Origin: an uncultured Muribaculaceae bacterium
Lineage (GTDB): Bacteria > Bacteroidota > Bacteroidia > Bacteroidales > Muribaculaceae
Assembly (NCBI GenBank): GCA_910584495.1
Contig: CAJUAR010000047.1
Span: forward strand, 1-22,175
Reading direction: 5' to 3'
DNA length: 22,175 bases
Shown here piece after piece: positions 1-8,546 of this stretch (positions within the stretch are counted from its first letter, which is position 1; the number at the start of each line of letters is the position of its first letter). The notes below the pieces were generated by a model. The model searched no databases and had not been told where the DNA came from. It saw only the letters and a list, made by a program, of their open reading frames with translations. Position numbers and translations under genes: made by a program.

Positions 1-46
1 CCCGAGATTACAAATCACGTGCTCTGGCCAACTGAGCTAAAGAGGC
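1..46 (-). tRNA. tRNA-Thr (anticodon TGT), 5' part only
   Basis: On the minus strand the sequence begins GCCTCTT (acceptor arm), TA, a D-arm GCTC...GAGC, and an anticodon loop TTTGTAA that puts TGT at positions 34-36, which decodes ACA threonine codons. The gene runs off the window edge just after the anticodon stem, so the variable loop, T-arm and 3' acceptor strand cannot be seen. The anticodon stem CGTGA/TCTCG has one T-T mismatch. A good Bacteroidota promoter lies upstream at 102-133. Confidence 0.88.
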
Positions 47-101
47 ATTTTTCAATTTTCTCTGCACCGCCGAAAAGGCTCGCCTTTCCCGTTTGCGGTT
101 G

Positions 102-133
102 CAAAGTTAAGCACAATTTTCTCTCCCACCAAA
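102..133 (-). promoter_or_regulatory. Promoter of the tRNA-Thr gene
   Basis: Read on the minus strand, TTTG (130-133) is followed after 20 nt by TAACTTTG (102-109). This matches the Bacteroidota -33/-7 consensus. The start point would fall near 95, giving a short leader before the tRNA 5' end at 46. Confidence 0.7.
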
Positions 134-171
134 TTTATTTACATTTTTTTTCGCTCGATTTAGTGCTAAAA

Positions 172-206
172 ATAGCAAAAGCACTGAATGTCAGTGCTTT
201 TGCTAT
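172..206 (-). terminator. Rho-independent terminator of the GH97 gene
   Basis: A perfect 16-bp inverted repeat (172-187 and 191-206) encloses a 3-nt loop. On the minus strand it is followed by a short T run (171-168). It begins 16 nt past the GH97 stop and separates that gene from the tRNA promoter. The rest of the 47-221 gap is A/T-rich with no gene visible. Confidence 0.85.
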
Positions 207-221
207 ATAAAATATTTTTCT

Positions 222-2333
222 TCACTTCTTGACGGGAAGTATTGAGATTGCAAAACCGCCGCCGGCACCTTCGAAAATCTTCATTTTCGTCTTCGGTGTG
301 ACGTTTTTCTCCTCTATTACGTATGCCTGGGGATTGTTGCGGTAATGCGCGTCTTTGGCATCGCGGTAGATCACGGCTTTGTATTTGCCTGCCGGCAGGA
401 ACGAGAAATCGACAGTTGCGGTTCGGGGTTCGGCTCCGTTTGTGCCTCCCACAAACCAGCTGTCGCTGCCTTTGGCCTTTCGTGCCACGGTGACATACTC
501 CATGGGTTCGGCTTCGAGGTACCAGCTGCGATCCCAGTCCAAAGCCACGTCCTTGATAAATTGGAATGCATCGAGGAAGCGGTCGTAGTGCTCGGGGAAG
601 TCGGCAGCCATCTGCAGGGGGCTGCTCATGGTGACATAGAGCGAGAGCTGGTTGGCAAGAGTGGTGTTGACCCACGACTTCTTCGGCGCGAAGGAACTGA
701 TGTCGTTCTCAAAGATGCCGGGCGTATAGTCCATGGGACCGCCAATGAGGCGGGTGAAGGGCAGGATGGTGGTGTGGCTGGGCTTGCTGCCGCCAAAGGC
801 CTGGTACTCGGTTCCGCGCGCGCTTTCATTGCCTATAAGGTTTGGCCATGTACGGCAGATGCCCGTGGGACGCACGGCTTCGTGGGCGTTGACCATAATT
901 TTATAGTCGGCAGCTTTTTCGATGGCATACTGGTAGTGGTTGTTGGTCCACTGGCTGAAATGGTTTTCGCCGGCGGGAAGGATGTTGCCCACATAACCGC
1001 TCTTGACAGCATCGTAGCCGTTGTCCTTCATAAACTGATATGCCTTGTCGAGCTGTCGTTCGTAGTTGCGCACCGAGCTGGAGGTTTCATGGTGCATGAT
1101 GAGCTTCACACCCTTCTGCTTTGCATAGTCGCGCAGATAGGGCAGGTCAAAGTCGGGATAGGGGGTTACGAAGTCGAACACAAAGTCCTTGCGACGGTTG
1201 CTCCAGTCTTCCCAGCCTATGTTCCAACCTTCGACAAGAACGGCATCGAATCCGTGCTTGGAGGCGTAGTCGATATAGCGTTTCACATTGTCGGTAGTGG
1301 CGCCGTGCTTTCCGTGTGGTTTCACCTTGCTCCAGTCAACCTTGTCGATGTGAGTGCTTGGCACATCGTTTGAATAGCTCCACTTGCTTTTGCCGGTGAT
1401 CATCTCCCACCACACACCCATATATTTGCAGGGCTTAATCCACGAGGTGTCCTCTATTTTGCATGGTTCATTGAGGTTGAGAGTGATGCGCGAGGCCAGA
1501 ATGTCCTTGCCCTCGTCGCCCACAATGACGGTGCGCCACGGAGTGACAAACTCGGCCTCGACCTTGGCCTTGTTTCCGGCAGCATCGGGAGTGAGAAGAG
1601 CCTTGAACACCATATTCTTATCGTCAAGCTCGAGGTGCATTGCAGGGAAGTCGATAAGCGCAGCCTCATGAAGATTGACATAGAGACCGTCGTCGGTCTT
1701 GAGCTGCAGCGCAGTCTGCACACCCGTTGGCGAGACAAGCTCCTGCCATTTGTTGTGATGTGTCCATGCCTCATCCATCAGTCCTCTGATTTCGGAAAGG
1801 CGCGAACGTGTGTAGTCATATTCCTGAGTGTCGTTGTCGGCAGGAATCCAGAATGCCTCAATGTCGCCGGGCATCGCAAACTCGGTCAGTTCATCAGAGA
1901 TTGTGAAGTGTGCCAGCTTCTTCTGCATGGGAAATTCGTAGCGGAATCCCAGGCCGTCGTCGAAAAGACGGAAAGTGATGTCCATCTTGCGCTTGGTGCC
2001 TTTCTGCTGCAAATGAACCTTCATTTCGTTATAGTGGTTGCGTATTTCGTTTTCCTCGCCCCACACAGGCACCCATGTTTCGTCGACAGTTGCGTTGTCT
2101 ACTGTCACAATTTCGAATTTGTCGGCAAGGTCGCCGATATCTTTGAGCTTGAAGCCCATGCGCGACTGTTTCACCACGGCTTTGCCGGCATAGTCGAGTT
2201 TGTAGGTGGGAACGCCGTCGTCTGTCAGGGCAAAGTCGAGCGCCAACACGCCGTCGGGCGAGTGGAGGATTTCACCGGCCGAAGCCTGCCACGCAAACAG
2301 CGGCAGAGCAAGTAATGCGGTCAATTTCTTCAT
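222..2333 (-). CDS. Glycoside hydrolase family 97, SusB-type alpha-glucosidase
   Basis: This 703-residue protein is predicted to release glucose from alpha-linked oligosaccharides in the periplasm. A signal peptide spans about residues 1-19 (MKKLTALLALPLFAWQASA) with no lipobox. The N-terminal beta-sandwich (about 20-290) leads into a catalytic barrel containing HHETS (E416), NAHE (E485), GNES (E503) and GTEY (E509), then a C-terminal beta domain (about 600-703). From what is known of Bacteroides SusB (E194, E439, E508, E526, E532), these residues and E171 sit at a constant offset of 23, so the glutamates of the inverting, calcium-dependent branch appear conserved rather than the aspartate nucleophile of the retaining alpha-galactosidase branch. 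It stands alone, divergent from the kinase gene, with its own promoter and terminator. Exact linkage specificity cannot be read from sequence. Confidence 0.93.
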   Translation of the reverse strand: MKKLTALLALPLFAWQASAGEILHSPDGVLALDFALTDDGVPTYKLDYAGKAVVKQSRMGFKLKDIGDLADKFEIVTVDNATVDETWVPVWGEENEIRNHYNEMKVHLQQKGTKRKMDITFRLFDDGLGFRYEFPMQKKLAHFTISDELTEFAMPGDIEAFWIPADNDTQEYDYTRSRLSEIRGLMDEAWTHHNKWQELVSPTGVQTALQLKTDDGLYVNLHEAALIDFPAMHLELDDKNMVFKALLTPDAAGNKAKVEAEFVTPWRTVIVGDEGKDILASRITLNLNEPCKIEDTSWIKPCKYMGVWWEMITGKSKWSYSNDVPSTHIDKVDWSKVKPHGKHGATTDNVKRYIDYASKHGFDAVLVEGWNIGWEDWSNRRKDFVFDFVTPYPDFDLPYLRDYAKQKGVKLIMHHETSSSVRNYERQLDKAYQFMKDNGYDAVKSGYVGNILPAGENHFSQWTNNHYQYAIEKAADYKIMVNAHEAVRPTGICRTWPNLIGNESARGTEYQAFGGSKPSHTTILPFTRLIGGPMDYTPGIFENDISSFAPKKSWVNTTLANQLSLYVTMSSPLQMAADFPEHYDRFLDAFQFIKDVALDWDRSWYLEAEPMEYVTVARKAKGSDSWFVGGTNGAEPRTATVDFSFLPAGKYKAVIYRDAKDAHYRNNPQAYVIEEKNVTPKTKMKIFEGAGGGFAISILPVKK

Positions 2334-2397
2334 CGAAAATAGATTGGTTAAAGTTTTATACGATAATTATTCAATGTTTCATTGGATGATGCATGGG

Positions 2398-2430
2398 CAA
2401 ATTTACGCATTTTCCCTGCAATATGAGCAA
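2398..2430 (-). promoter_or_regulatory. Promoter of the GH97 gene
   Basis: On the minus strand TAAATTTG (2398-2405) fits the -7 element. A TTG (2428-2430) 22 nt upstream is a weak -33 match. The leader to the ATG at 2333 would be about 55-60 nt. It is back-to-back with the kinase promoter. Confidence 0.5.
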
Positions 2431-2445
2431 TCGTCGGCGTTTTAT

Positions 2446-2477
2446 TTTGCTATTTTTCAAAAAATGAGGTAACTTTG
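2446..2477 (+). promoter_or_regulatory. Promoter of the kinase-tamL-HAD operon
   Basis: TTTG (2446-2449), a 20-nt spacer and TAACTTTG (2470-2477) match the Bacteroidota consensus. The start point would be near 2484, about 32 nt before the kinase ATG at 2516. I see no comparable promoter before the next two genes. Confidence 0.7.
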
Positions 2478-2515
2478 CCCTTACCTTTGTCCCAGAAGGC
2501 TCTAAAACAACAAGA

Positions 2516-4657
2516 ATGTTCCGAATCAGCATATTCATCGTCGTATTCCTCCTTGGCTTCGGAGCCGTCCGTGCTTCGAACCAAGACCGAGCCTCAGACA
2601 GCCTCTCCGAGGCCGGCCGGCAATTTATCGACAGCCTCGAGACAACACTGCGCACCACCACTTCGGCTCCCGACAGTCTGCGCTTGCTCTACGACCTCTT
2701 CGATGTTGCCCCCAACGAAAATATGAAGGACCACGCCTTGCGACGCATCTACCCCCTTGTCAAAGCCGCCAACATGCACGATGTCATGCTCGAAGTCCTC
2801 ACCCAGGGCGCAAACATTCATTATCAAAACGACAGCATACTGAGCACCATCGAGAAGGAACTCCTCACAATCTCCCCATCCGACAAGCAGCGCGAAGCCC
2901 TACTTTTCCTTCACATGCGCCGCATAGGACAAAAGCTTGCCGATGCCGACGATAAAGAGCACATGAAGAACCTGTCGGAAATCATCAAGGTCTACACCAT
3001 ATCAACACCGGACGACCCATTCGAGCGTGCCGAGATGCTATATGCACTGTGTATCAATCTGGGCCGAGCCTCCCACGGCGAACTTCTCAAAACCTATATC
3101 GACAAGCTCGTAGCCCTCACCGACTCCATGCCGCTGCCCATGGGAGCCGTACGCAATCTCATCTATACACGCGCCGCACCCTACTTCACCATCAACGGCT
3201 GCCACAAAGATGCTGTGGAGATAGACAAAAAAATGCTCAACATCATCGATTCGCTTGTGACGAGCTACCGTGCCCAAGGCCGCATCTACAGGCTCATGGA
3301 CACCTACCGCTACGCCTGCTACCGGCGGATGCTGTGTAACTACAAGGTTCTGTCACCGCTCGAAATAGAGCATTTTAACAACGAAATCAACAATTTGGCT
3401 CAAAAGAACGCCAGGGTGCGCAACGACCTTCAAAACAACGAACGCGCCTCCATATTCTATGCCATGGCAACAAAACAATGGGACAAAGCCTTGGCAGCAA
3501 TCAAACGGCAAATAGAAAACCCGACAAACAAAAAATACCGCAACTATCTGCTCAACGAAATGTTGGTAGCCGCACAAAACACCGGAGACCGACCCACACA
3601 GCTCGCCGCAGCAATGGAGCTTGTCGAAAATTTGAAGAGCGAGCTCGAAGACCAGTCGTCGAACCGCTACCGCGAATTGCAGGTGCTCTACGACATTGTG
3701 GAGCTTAAAGACCAGAATGTAGCCCTCGCCGCCAGCCAGAACGCCACGCGCAACAAACACAAGAACATGCTGCTTATGGCAGGTGCCGCCATTTCAATCG
3801 TGCTCCTTGCCATGGTGTTCTTGCTTCTATATCAAACAGCCAAGCTCAAGCGCATTGCCGAGCACCGCCGCAACGCATCTCTGAAATTTCACCGCGAACG
3901 CGACGAATTATACAACAAGCTGCACATACAACAAAAAAAATGCGAAGCCGCCGAGACTTCCGATTCGCTCAAGACCGACCTTCTCAATAACGTCAGCCAT
4001 GAGATAAAAACCCCCATAGCCGCCATCGCCGAGTATTCGCGCCTTATTGTGGACTGCATACCCAACGAACAGCAGAACTATCTGAACCGCTTTGCCAAAA
4101 TCATTGAGCAGAACAACAAAATCGTCACACGTCTGGTTGACGATGTGCTCGATATCAACGACATGGAAAGCGGCACCGCCCACCTGCACTATGAGCCGAC
4201 AAGCATATTCAACATCTGCAATCTGGCGATTTTCAGCGTCTTCGAAAAAGGATGCCCGCAGAACCCCAAACTATCCATGGTATTCAACCGCCAGGGCAAA
4301 GAAGACCAGACAATCGACACCGATTCCTCGCGTGTGGCCCAAATACTGGTCAACCTCCTCTCCAACGCCGAAAAATTCACTCCCATCGGGAAAATTTTCC
4401 TCGATTTCGATGTAGACCGCAACGCCGGCGTGGCTCGTTTCTATGTAGAAGACACCGGCCGCGGAATAACTGCAAACGTGGCCGAGAAGATATTTGAACG
4501 TTTCATCAAGCTCGACCCTCACTCGCCCGGCTGCGGCCTGGGGCTCTATATTGCCCGCATGACAGCAAATCTTCTCGGAGGGAAAGTATTCCTCGACACC
4601 TCCTACCACAAAGGTGCTCGCTTTATCCTCGAGATTCCACTGCCAAATAGAATCTGA
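2516..4657 (+). CDS. Membrane sensor histidine kinase with periplasmic helical-repeat domain
   Basis: This 713-residue two-component sensor has an N-terminal signal peptide or membrane anchor (1-20), a large, mostly helical presumed periplasmic region (about 25-412) resembling the TPR-type sensors common in Bacteroidota, and one transmembrane segment (about 418-439). A coiled linker (440-485) follows, then HisKA with NNVSHEIKTP (phospho-acceptor H495), then HATPase_c with the N box NLLSNAEKF (N613, N617), G1 DTGRGI (D646) and G2 GCGLGL (672-677). It ends there: no receiver or DNA-binding domain is fused, and no response regulator gene lies nearby, so its partner must be elsewhere. The stop is 4 nt before the probable tamL start, suggesting coupled translation. 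The signal sensed is unknown; TPR is inferred from helix pattern, not from a clear repeat motif. Confidence 0.93.
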   Translation: MFRISIFIVVFLLGFGAVRASNQDRASDSLSEAGRQFIDSLETTLRTTTSAPDSLRLLYDLFDVAPNENMKDHALRRIYPLVKAANMHDVMLEVLTQGANIHYQNDSILSTIEKELLTISPSDKQREALLFLHMRRIGQKLADADDKEHMKNLSEIIKVYTISTPDDPFERAEMLYALCINLGRASHGELLKTYIDKLVALTDSMPLPMGAVRNLIYTRAAPYFTINGCHKDAVEIDKKMLNIIDSLVTSYRAQGRIYRLMDTYRYACYRRMLCNYKVLSPLEIEHFNNEINNLAQKNARVRNDLQNNERASIFYAMATKQWDKALAAIKRQIENPTNKKYRNYLLNEMLVAAQNTGDRPTQLAAAMELVENLKSELEDQSSNRYRELQVLYDIVELKDQNVALAASQNATRNKHKNMLLMAGAAISIVLLAMVFLLLYQTAKLKRIAEHRRNASLKFHRERDELYNKLHIQQKKCEAAETSDSLKTDLLNNVSHEIKTPIAAIAEYSRLIVDCIPNEQQNYLNRFAKIIEQNNKIVTRLVDDVLDINDMESGTAHLHYEPTSIFNICNLAIFSVFEKGCPQNPKLSMVFNRQGKEDQTIDTDSSRVAQILVNLLSNAEKFTPIGKIFLDFDVDRNAGVARFYVEDTGRGITANVAEKIFERFIKLDPHSPGCGLGLYIARMTANLLGGKVFLDTSYHKGARFILEIPLPNRI

Positions 4658-4661
4658 AATT

Positions 4662-6947
4662 GTGAAAACCGCCCTACGCTACAACCTGAACCTCGTTGCA
4701 GCCTGCCTGATGGTGCTGCTCATGGGAGCGTGCAGCTCTACCAAGCACGTTCCACAAGGCCAGTATCTGCTCGACAAAGCAAAGGTAACAGTGGCCGATG
4801 AAAAAAAAATAAACACCGAAGAACTCTACAACTTCCTTCGCCAGCAACCGAACCACAAAGTGCTGGGCTTTGCCAAGCTACAGCTTGCCACCTACAGCCT
4901 CTCGGGACGCGACAGCACAAAACGCGCAAACCGCTGGCTGCGACGCCTCGGGCAGGCTCCCGTGATCTACGACCCCGAGCTCACCGAAGCATCGCGACGC
5001 CAACTCCAGCTGGCTATGGTCAACAAGGGATATCTCGATGCTAAGGTGCGTGTGGACACCGCCTCTACAGGCAGAAAAAAAATGTCGGTGGAATATGTGA
5101 TTACTGCCGGCAAACCTCACCGTGTGAGCGGCCTGGGATTCAACATCCCTGATGCCGACATCCGACGCATGGTAATGGCCGGCCGTCGAAACTCGTCGCT
5201 GCGCCCGGGCATGCTCCTCGACCGAAACGCCCTCGAAGCTGAACGCGGACGCATCACCCGCCAGCTGCGAGATTCGGGCTACTACGACATTACACGCGAG
5301 GACATAAACTTCACCGCCGACACCATGGCAGGGCGAAAAAACGTGAACCTGACGTTCAACCTTCACACAACCAAAAACATACGCTACATCTTCCGCCGTG
5401 TCACCTATGTGCTCGATGCCCCGGCAAGGGGTGCCGACACCGTGCGATGCGGCGACCTCGACATTGTCTACGGCCGCGACCATTACCTGCTGCCCAAAGT
5501 GCTCGACGAAATGTGCTACATCGTCCCCGGACGTCCCTATAGTACCGCTGCCGTTGAGCGAACCTACGAGGCCCTGGGCCGACTGAGCATTGTGCGCTAC
5601 ATCAACATCGACCTCAAGCCCTTCACTAACGGCACCAACAACTTTATCGATGCCACCATCTATCTGTCGCGAAACAAAAAACAGTCGGCCTCCTTCGAGC
5701 TAGAAGGCACAAACTCCGAGGGCGACCTCGGTTTCGGCGTGGGCCTCACCTACCAGCACCGCAATCTTGCCAAAGGCTCGCAGCTGCTAACCGCCAAAGT
5801 ACGCACGTCCTATGAAGCCCTCTCCAACAAGCTCGACGGCCTGATCAACAACCGCTACACCGAATATGCCGGCGAGGTGGGCATCACTTTCCCCCGCTTC
5901 GAATGTCCCTTCCTGTCCAAATCCTTCAAACAGCGCCGTCTGGCATCGACGGAGTTCTCTTTCACAGCAAACTACCAGGAACGGCCCGAATATACCCGCG
6001 TCATTTTCGGCACGGCATGGAAATGGAAATGGCAGCAGCAACGAGCCGGCGTGCAGCGCCGACACACCTACGACCTTGTCGACATCAACTATGTGCGGCT
6101 TCCCCGGTCAACCATCAACTTCATCGACCAGATCGCCCCCTCCAATCCCCTGCTGCGCTACAGCTACGAAGACCACTTCATCATGCGCATGGGCTACACT
6201 TACAACCGCACAAACCGCCGCACGGCCACAGCAACACAAAATGCCTTTGCAATCCAGCCCTCGGTGTCGTCGCTGCGCATCTCGGCAGAAACCGCCGGCA
6301 ACGTTCTATATGCCATATCGTCGCTGGCGAACCAAAAGCGAAACGACGGCGTTTACAAAGTGCTCGGCATCCAGTATGCCCAGTATGTAAAGGGCGAATT
6401 CGACTATTCCTTCACCCGCAACTTCAACAGCCGCAACGCTATGGCTTTCCATGCCGGCTTCGGCATTGCCTACCCCTATGGCAACTCAACCATGGTGCCT
6501 TTCGAAAAACGTTTCTATGCCGGAGGCGCAAACGGCGTGCGCGGCTGGGGTGTCCGCACACTCGGGCCCGGTTCATACCAGAGCCAGAACACCGTTACTT
6601 CGTTCATCAACCAGTGCGGCGACATCAGGCTGGACTTCAGCGTGGAATATCGCGCAAAACTTTTCTGGGTCCTCGAGGGAGCAATCTTTATCGATGCCGG
6701 AAACATATGGACAGTCAAGAACTACGAAAACCAGGAAGGCGGTATGTTCAAATTCAACAAGTTCTACCGCCAGCTTGCCGCAGCCTATGGCGTGGGACTT
6801 CGCCTGGACTTCACTTTCTTCCTCCTGCGCCTCGACATGGGCATGAAAGCCCACAACCCCGCCGAACACCAGGAGCACTGGCCGATTATACATCCCAACT
6901 GGAAACGCGATGCCAACTTCCACTTCGCCGTGGGTTATCCATTCTAA
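4662..6947 (+). CDS. tamL: TamL, lipoprotein-type TamA/BamA-family outer-membrane assembly protein
   Basis: This Omp85-superfamily protein is predicted to sit in the outer membrane and help insert or translocate envelope proteins; its usual partner is TamB, not present here. I favour the GTG at 4662 (761 aa): it follows the kinase stop by 4 nt and gives a proper lipoprotein signal, KTALRYNLNLVAACLMVLL ending MGAC with the lipidated cysteine at residue 24, then SSTKHVPQGQYLLDKAKV, typical of TamL. An ATG at 4614 in the same frame would overlap the kinase and add 16 residues before the signal. POTRA-like domains occupy about 40-330 and the beta-barrel the rest. The conserved barrel motif GVRGWG is at 625-630 and the protein ends in phenylalanine (AVGYPF), as outer-membrane barrels do. 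The HAD gene follows after 30 nt. Confidence 0.88.
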   Translation: MKTALRYNLNLVAACLMVLLMGACSSTKHVPQGQYLLDKAKVTVADEKKINTEELYNFLRQQPNHKVLGFAKLQLATYSLSGRDSTKRANRWLRRLGQAPVIYDPELTEASRRQLQLAMVNKGYLDAKVRVDTASTGRKKMSVEYVITAGKPHRVSGLGFNIPDADIRRMVMAGRRNSSLRPGMLLDRNALEAERGRITRQLRDSGYYDITREDINFTADTMAGRKNVNLTFNLHTTKNIRYIFRRVTYVLDAPARGADTVRCGDLDIVYGRDHYLLPKVLDEMCYIVPGRPYSTAAVERTYEALGRLSIVRYINIDLKPFTNGTNNFIDATIYLSRNKKQSASFELEGTNSEGDLGFGVGLTYQHRNLAKGSQLLTAKVRTSYEALSNKLDGLINNRYTEYAGEVGITFPRFECPFLSKSFKQRRLASTEFSFTANYQERPEYTRVIFGTAWKWKWQQQRAGVQRRHTYDLVDINYVRLPRSTINFIDQIAPSNPLLRYSYEDHFIMRMGYTYNRTNRRTATATQNAFAIQPSVSSLRISAETAGNVLYAISSLANQKRNDGVYKVLGIQYAQYVKGEFDYSFTRNFNSRNAMAFHAGFGIAYPYGNSTMVPFEKRFYAGGANGVRGWGVRTLGPGSYQSQNTVTSFINQCGDIRLDFSVEYRAKLFWVLEGAIFIDAGNIWTVKNYENQEGGMFKFNKFYRQLAAAYGVGLRLDFTFFLLRLDMGMKAHNPAEHQEHWPIIHPNWKRDANFHFAVGYPF

Positions 6948-6977
6948 AGTTTATCTTCAATCTTTCTATAATCTACA

Positions 6978-7631
6978 ATGAAATCATATATTATTTTCGA
7001 CCTCGACGGCACTTTGCTCAACACCATCGACGACCTTGCCAACTCCACAAACTATGCCCTGCAGAGCCTGGGCTATCCCGTCCACGGACTATGGGTCTAT
7101 CCTTCCATGGTGGGTAACGGGGTGAAGAAACTAATAGAGCGCGCCCTGCCACAAGAAGCACGCACCGAAAAAATTATCGGCGACACCCTGGCCGCTTTCC
7201 GTGCCCACTACGACGAGCACTGCTGCGATGCCACAAAGCCCTACCCCGGCATCGAGGAGCTGCTGGCCGACCTCACGGCCCGCGGCATCAACCTGGCGGT
7301 GACATCAAACAAATACAACGAAGCGGTGGAAAAAATCATCCATCACTATTTTCCCAATGCCAACTTCCGCGCCATCCTTGGCAGCACCGAGGGAATGCCT
7401 CGCAAGCCCGACCCCTCGATAGTGTTCAAGGCCCTCTCTATGTGCCCCACACCAAAGGCACAGGTGCTCTACGTGGGCGACAGCGGCGTAGACATGGAAA
7501 CAGCCCGTCGCGCATGCGTCGAATCGGTGGGTGTAACATGGGGCTTCCGCTCCATCCAGGAGCTTCAGCAAGCATATGCCGACCACATAGTGTCCACTCC
7601 GGCCCAAATCATTGAACTTGCCGAAAAATAA
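6978..7631 (+). CDS. HAD-family phosphatase, phosphoglycolate phosphatase-like
   Basis: This 217-residue soluble hydrolase carries the four HAD motifs: FDLDGTLLNT with nucleophile D8 and acid/base D10, TSNK (109-112), RKPDPS with K143, and GDSGVDME with D168 and D172. A helical cap (about 15-90) between motifs I and II places it in subfamily I, with Gph/PGMB-like enzymes. The natural substrate could be phosphoglycolate, a sugar phosphate or a nucleotide; sequence alone does not decide. It lies 30 nt after tamL with no promoter visible between, so it is probably the last gene of that operon. Confidence 0.88.
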   Translation: MKSYIIFDLDGTLLNTIDDLANSTNYALQSLGYPVHGLWVYPSMVGNGVKKLIERALPQEARTEKIIGDTLAAFRAHYDEHCCDATKPYPGIEELLADLTARGINLAVTSNKYNEAVEKIIHHYFPNANFRAILGSTEGMPRKPDPSIVFKALSMCPTPKAQVLYVGDSGVDMETARRACVESVGVTWGFRSIQELQQAYADHIVSTPAQIIELAEK

Positions 7632-7646
7632 ACATCGCCTAAAGGC

Positions 7647-7675
7647 TTTGTTTCGCTTTTTTTTGGCTAATTTTG
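7647..7675 (+). promoter_or_regulatory. Promoter of the rhomboid gene
   Basis: TAATTTTG (7668-7675) is a clear -7 element; TTTG (7647-7650) lies 17 nt upstream, a little closer than usual. Transcription would begin near 7682. This rules against an upstream in-frame start at 7673, inside the -7 box, and favours the ATG at 7709. Confidence 0.65.
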
Positions 7676-7708
7676 CATGTTTATTCATTCCGAACACGAA
7701 CATACACC

Positions 7709-8464
7709 ATGTATATCAATCGTAACTCATTCTTCTCAAACATACCGCCTGTGGTCAAGAACCTGCTCATCATCAACATATTGGTGTGGCTTTTCATGTT
7801 CCTCATCAGGCCGGCCGGAGTGTGGTTCGACAACCATCTGGCACTCTACTATTTCTCCTCGCCGGCATCGGAACCCTACCAGCTGCTGACCTACATGTTC
7901 CTCCACGGCAACTTCGGACATTTGTTCTTCAACATGTTCGCCCTGTTCATCTTCGGACGCACAATAGAGATGACCATGGGCTCGGGGCGCTTTCTTTTCT
8001 ACTATATTACCTGCGGCATATGCGCCGCACTGGTGCAGATGGGCATCTTTTCCCTGTTCATCCACAACATTGCCTCGCTGCTGCCGGCCGATGTGGTGGC
8101 ACAGGTAGAAGAACAAGGTTTGTCGCTGCTCCGCCGAGGGTTTAACTATACCGACCCCGACTGCGCCAGCCTCAACGCCTTTATCAACACTCCCATGGTG
8201 GGTGCATCAGGAGCTATCTATGGCGTGCTTCTCGCTTTCGGCTTCCTCTATCCCAACGTGCCGGTCTACATTTTCTTCATCCCGGTGCCCATCAAGGCCA
8301 AGTGGCTCATCATCGGCTACTTTGTGCTCGAACTTATCTACGGCGTCTCCGGCTCGGCCGACGGTGTCGCTCACTTCGCACACCTCGGAGGCATGATTTT
8401 CGGTTTCCTCATCCTTCTATATTGGAAAAAGAAAGGCGTGTTCTCAAACCACTGGTTCTTCTGA
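7709..8464 (+). CDS. Rhomboid-family intramembrane serine protease
   Basis: This 251-residue, six-helix membrane protease cleaves transmembrane segments of other membrane proteins. It shows the oxyanion signature HGNFGHLFFN (H66, H71, N75), the catalytic serine in GASG (S167) and the catalytic histidine in HFAHLGG (H225), so it should be active. Helices are visible at about 17-36, 62-85, 92-117, 164-183, 197-213 and 222-239. A 45-residue hydrophilic insert (about 119-163) separates helix 3 from the helix bearing the serine, longer than in E. coli GlpG. The start at 7709 is chosen from the promoter position. The EEP-family gene follows after 82 nt and may be cotranscribed. The substrate is unknown. 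Confidence 0.93.
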   Translation: MYINRNSFFSNIPPVVKNLLIINILVWLFMFLIRPAGVWFDNHLALYYFSSPASEPYQLLTYMFLHGNFGHLFFNMFALFIFGRTIEMTMGSGRFLFYYITCGICAALVQMGIFSLFIHNIASLLPADVVAQVEEQGLSLLRRGFNYTDPDCASLNAFINTPMVGASGAIYGVLLAFGFLYPNVPVYIFFIPVPIKAKWLIIGYFVLELIYGVSGSADGVAHFAHLGGMIFGFLILLYWKKKGVFSNHWFF

Positions 8465-8480
8465 ATAAACGTTCGTCATA

Positions 8481-8506
8481 GACAGGCGCGATGTGTCGCG
8501 CCCCTA
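8481..8506. repeat. REP-like palindromic element between rhomboid and EEP genes
   Basis: GGCGCGA (8485-8491), loop TGTG, TCGCGCC (8496-8502) forms a perfect 7-bp G/C hairpin, flanked by gaca and cctac. It stands out from the surrounding sequence and resembles dispersed intergenic palindromes. No T tract follows on either strand, so a simple terminator is less likely. Confidence 0.55.
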
Positions 8507-8546
8507 CAATTGCATAGTTGTTCGCAGACAATAATTAACCATTTTG

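Noticed and set aside
345..1373. Long open frame (342 codons) on the plus strand
   Set aside because: It lies entirely antisense to the clearly real GH97 gene, has no family motif and no promoter, and arises from the GC-rich codon pattern.
5903..7117. 404-codon plus-strand open frame overlapping tamL and the HAD gene
   Set aside because: It is in another frame of two well-supported genes and is rich in R, P and H, typical of a shadow frame.
7637..7650. Small GCCT/AGGC inverted repeat after the HAD gene as a terminator
   Set aside because: Only a 4-bp stem; the T-rich stretch after it is better explained as the rhomboid promoter region.
8485..8502. Palindrome as a terminator of the rhomboid transcript
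   Set aside because: No T run follows on the plus strand (cctacaattg), and the G/C palindrome with GTAGG flank looks more like a dispersed repeat.
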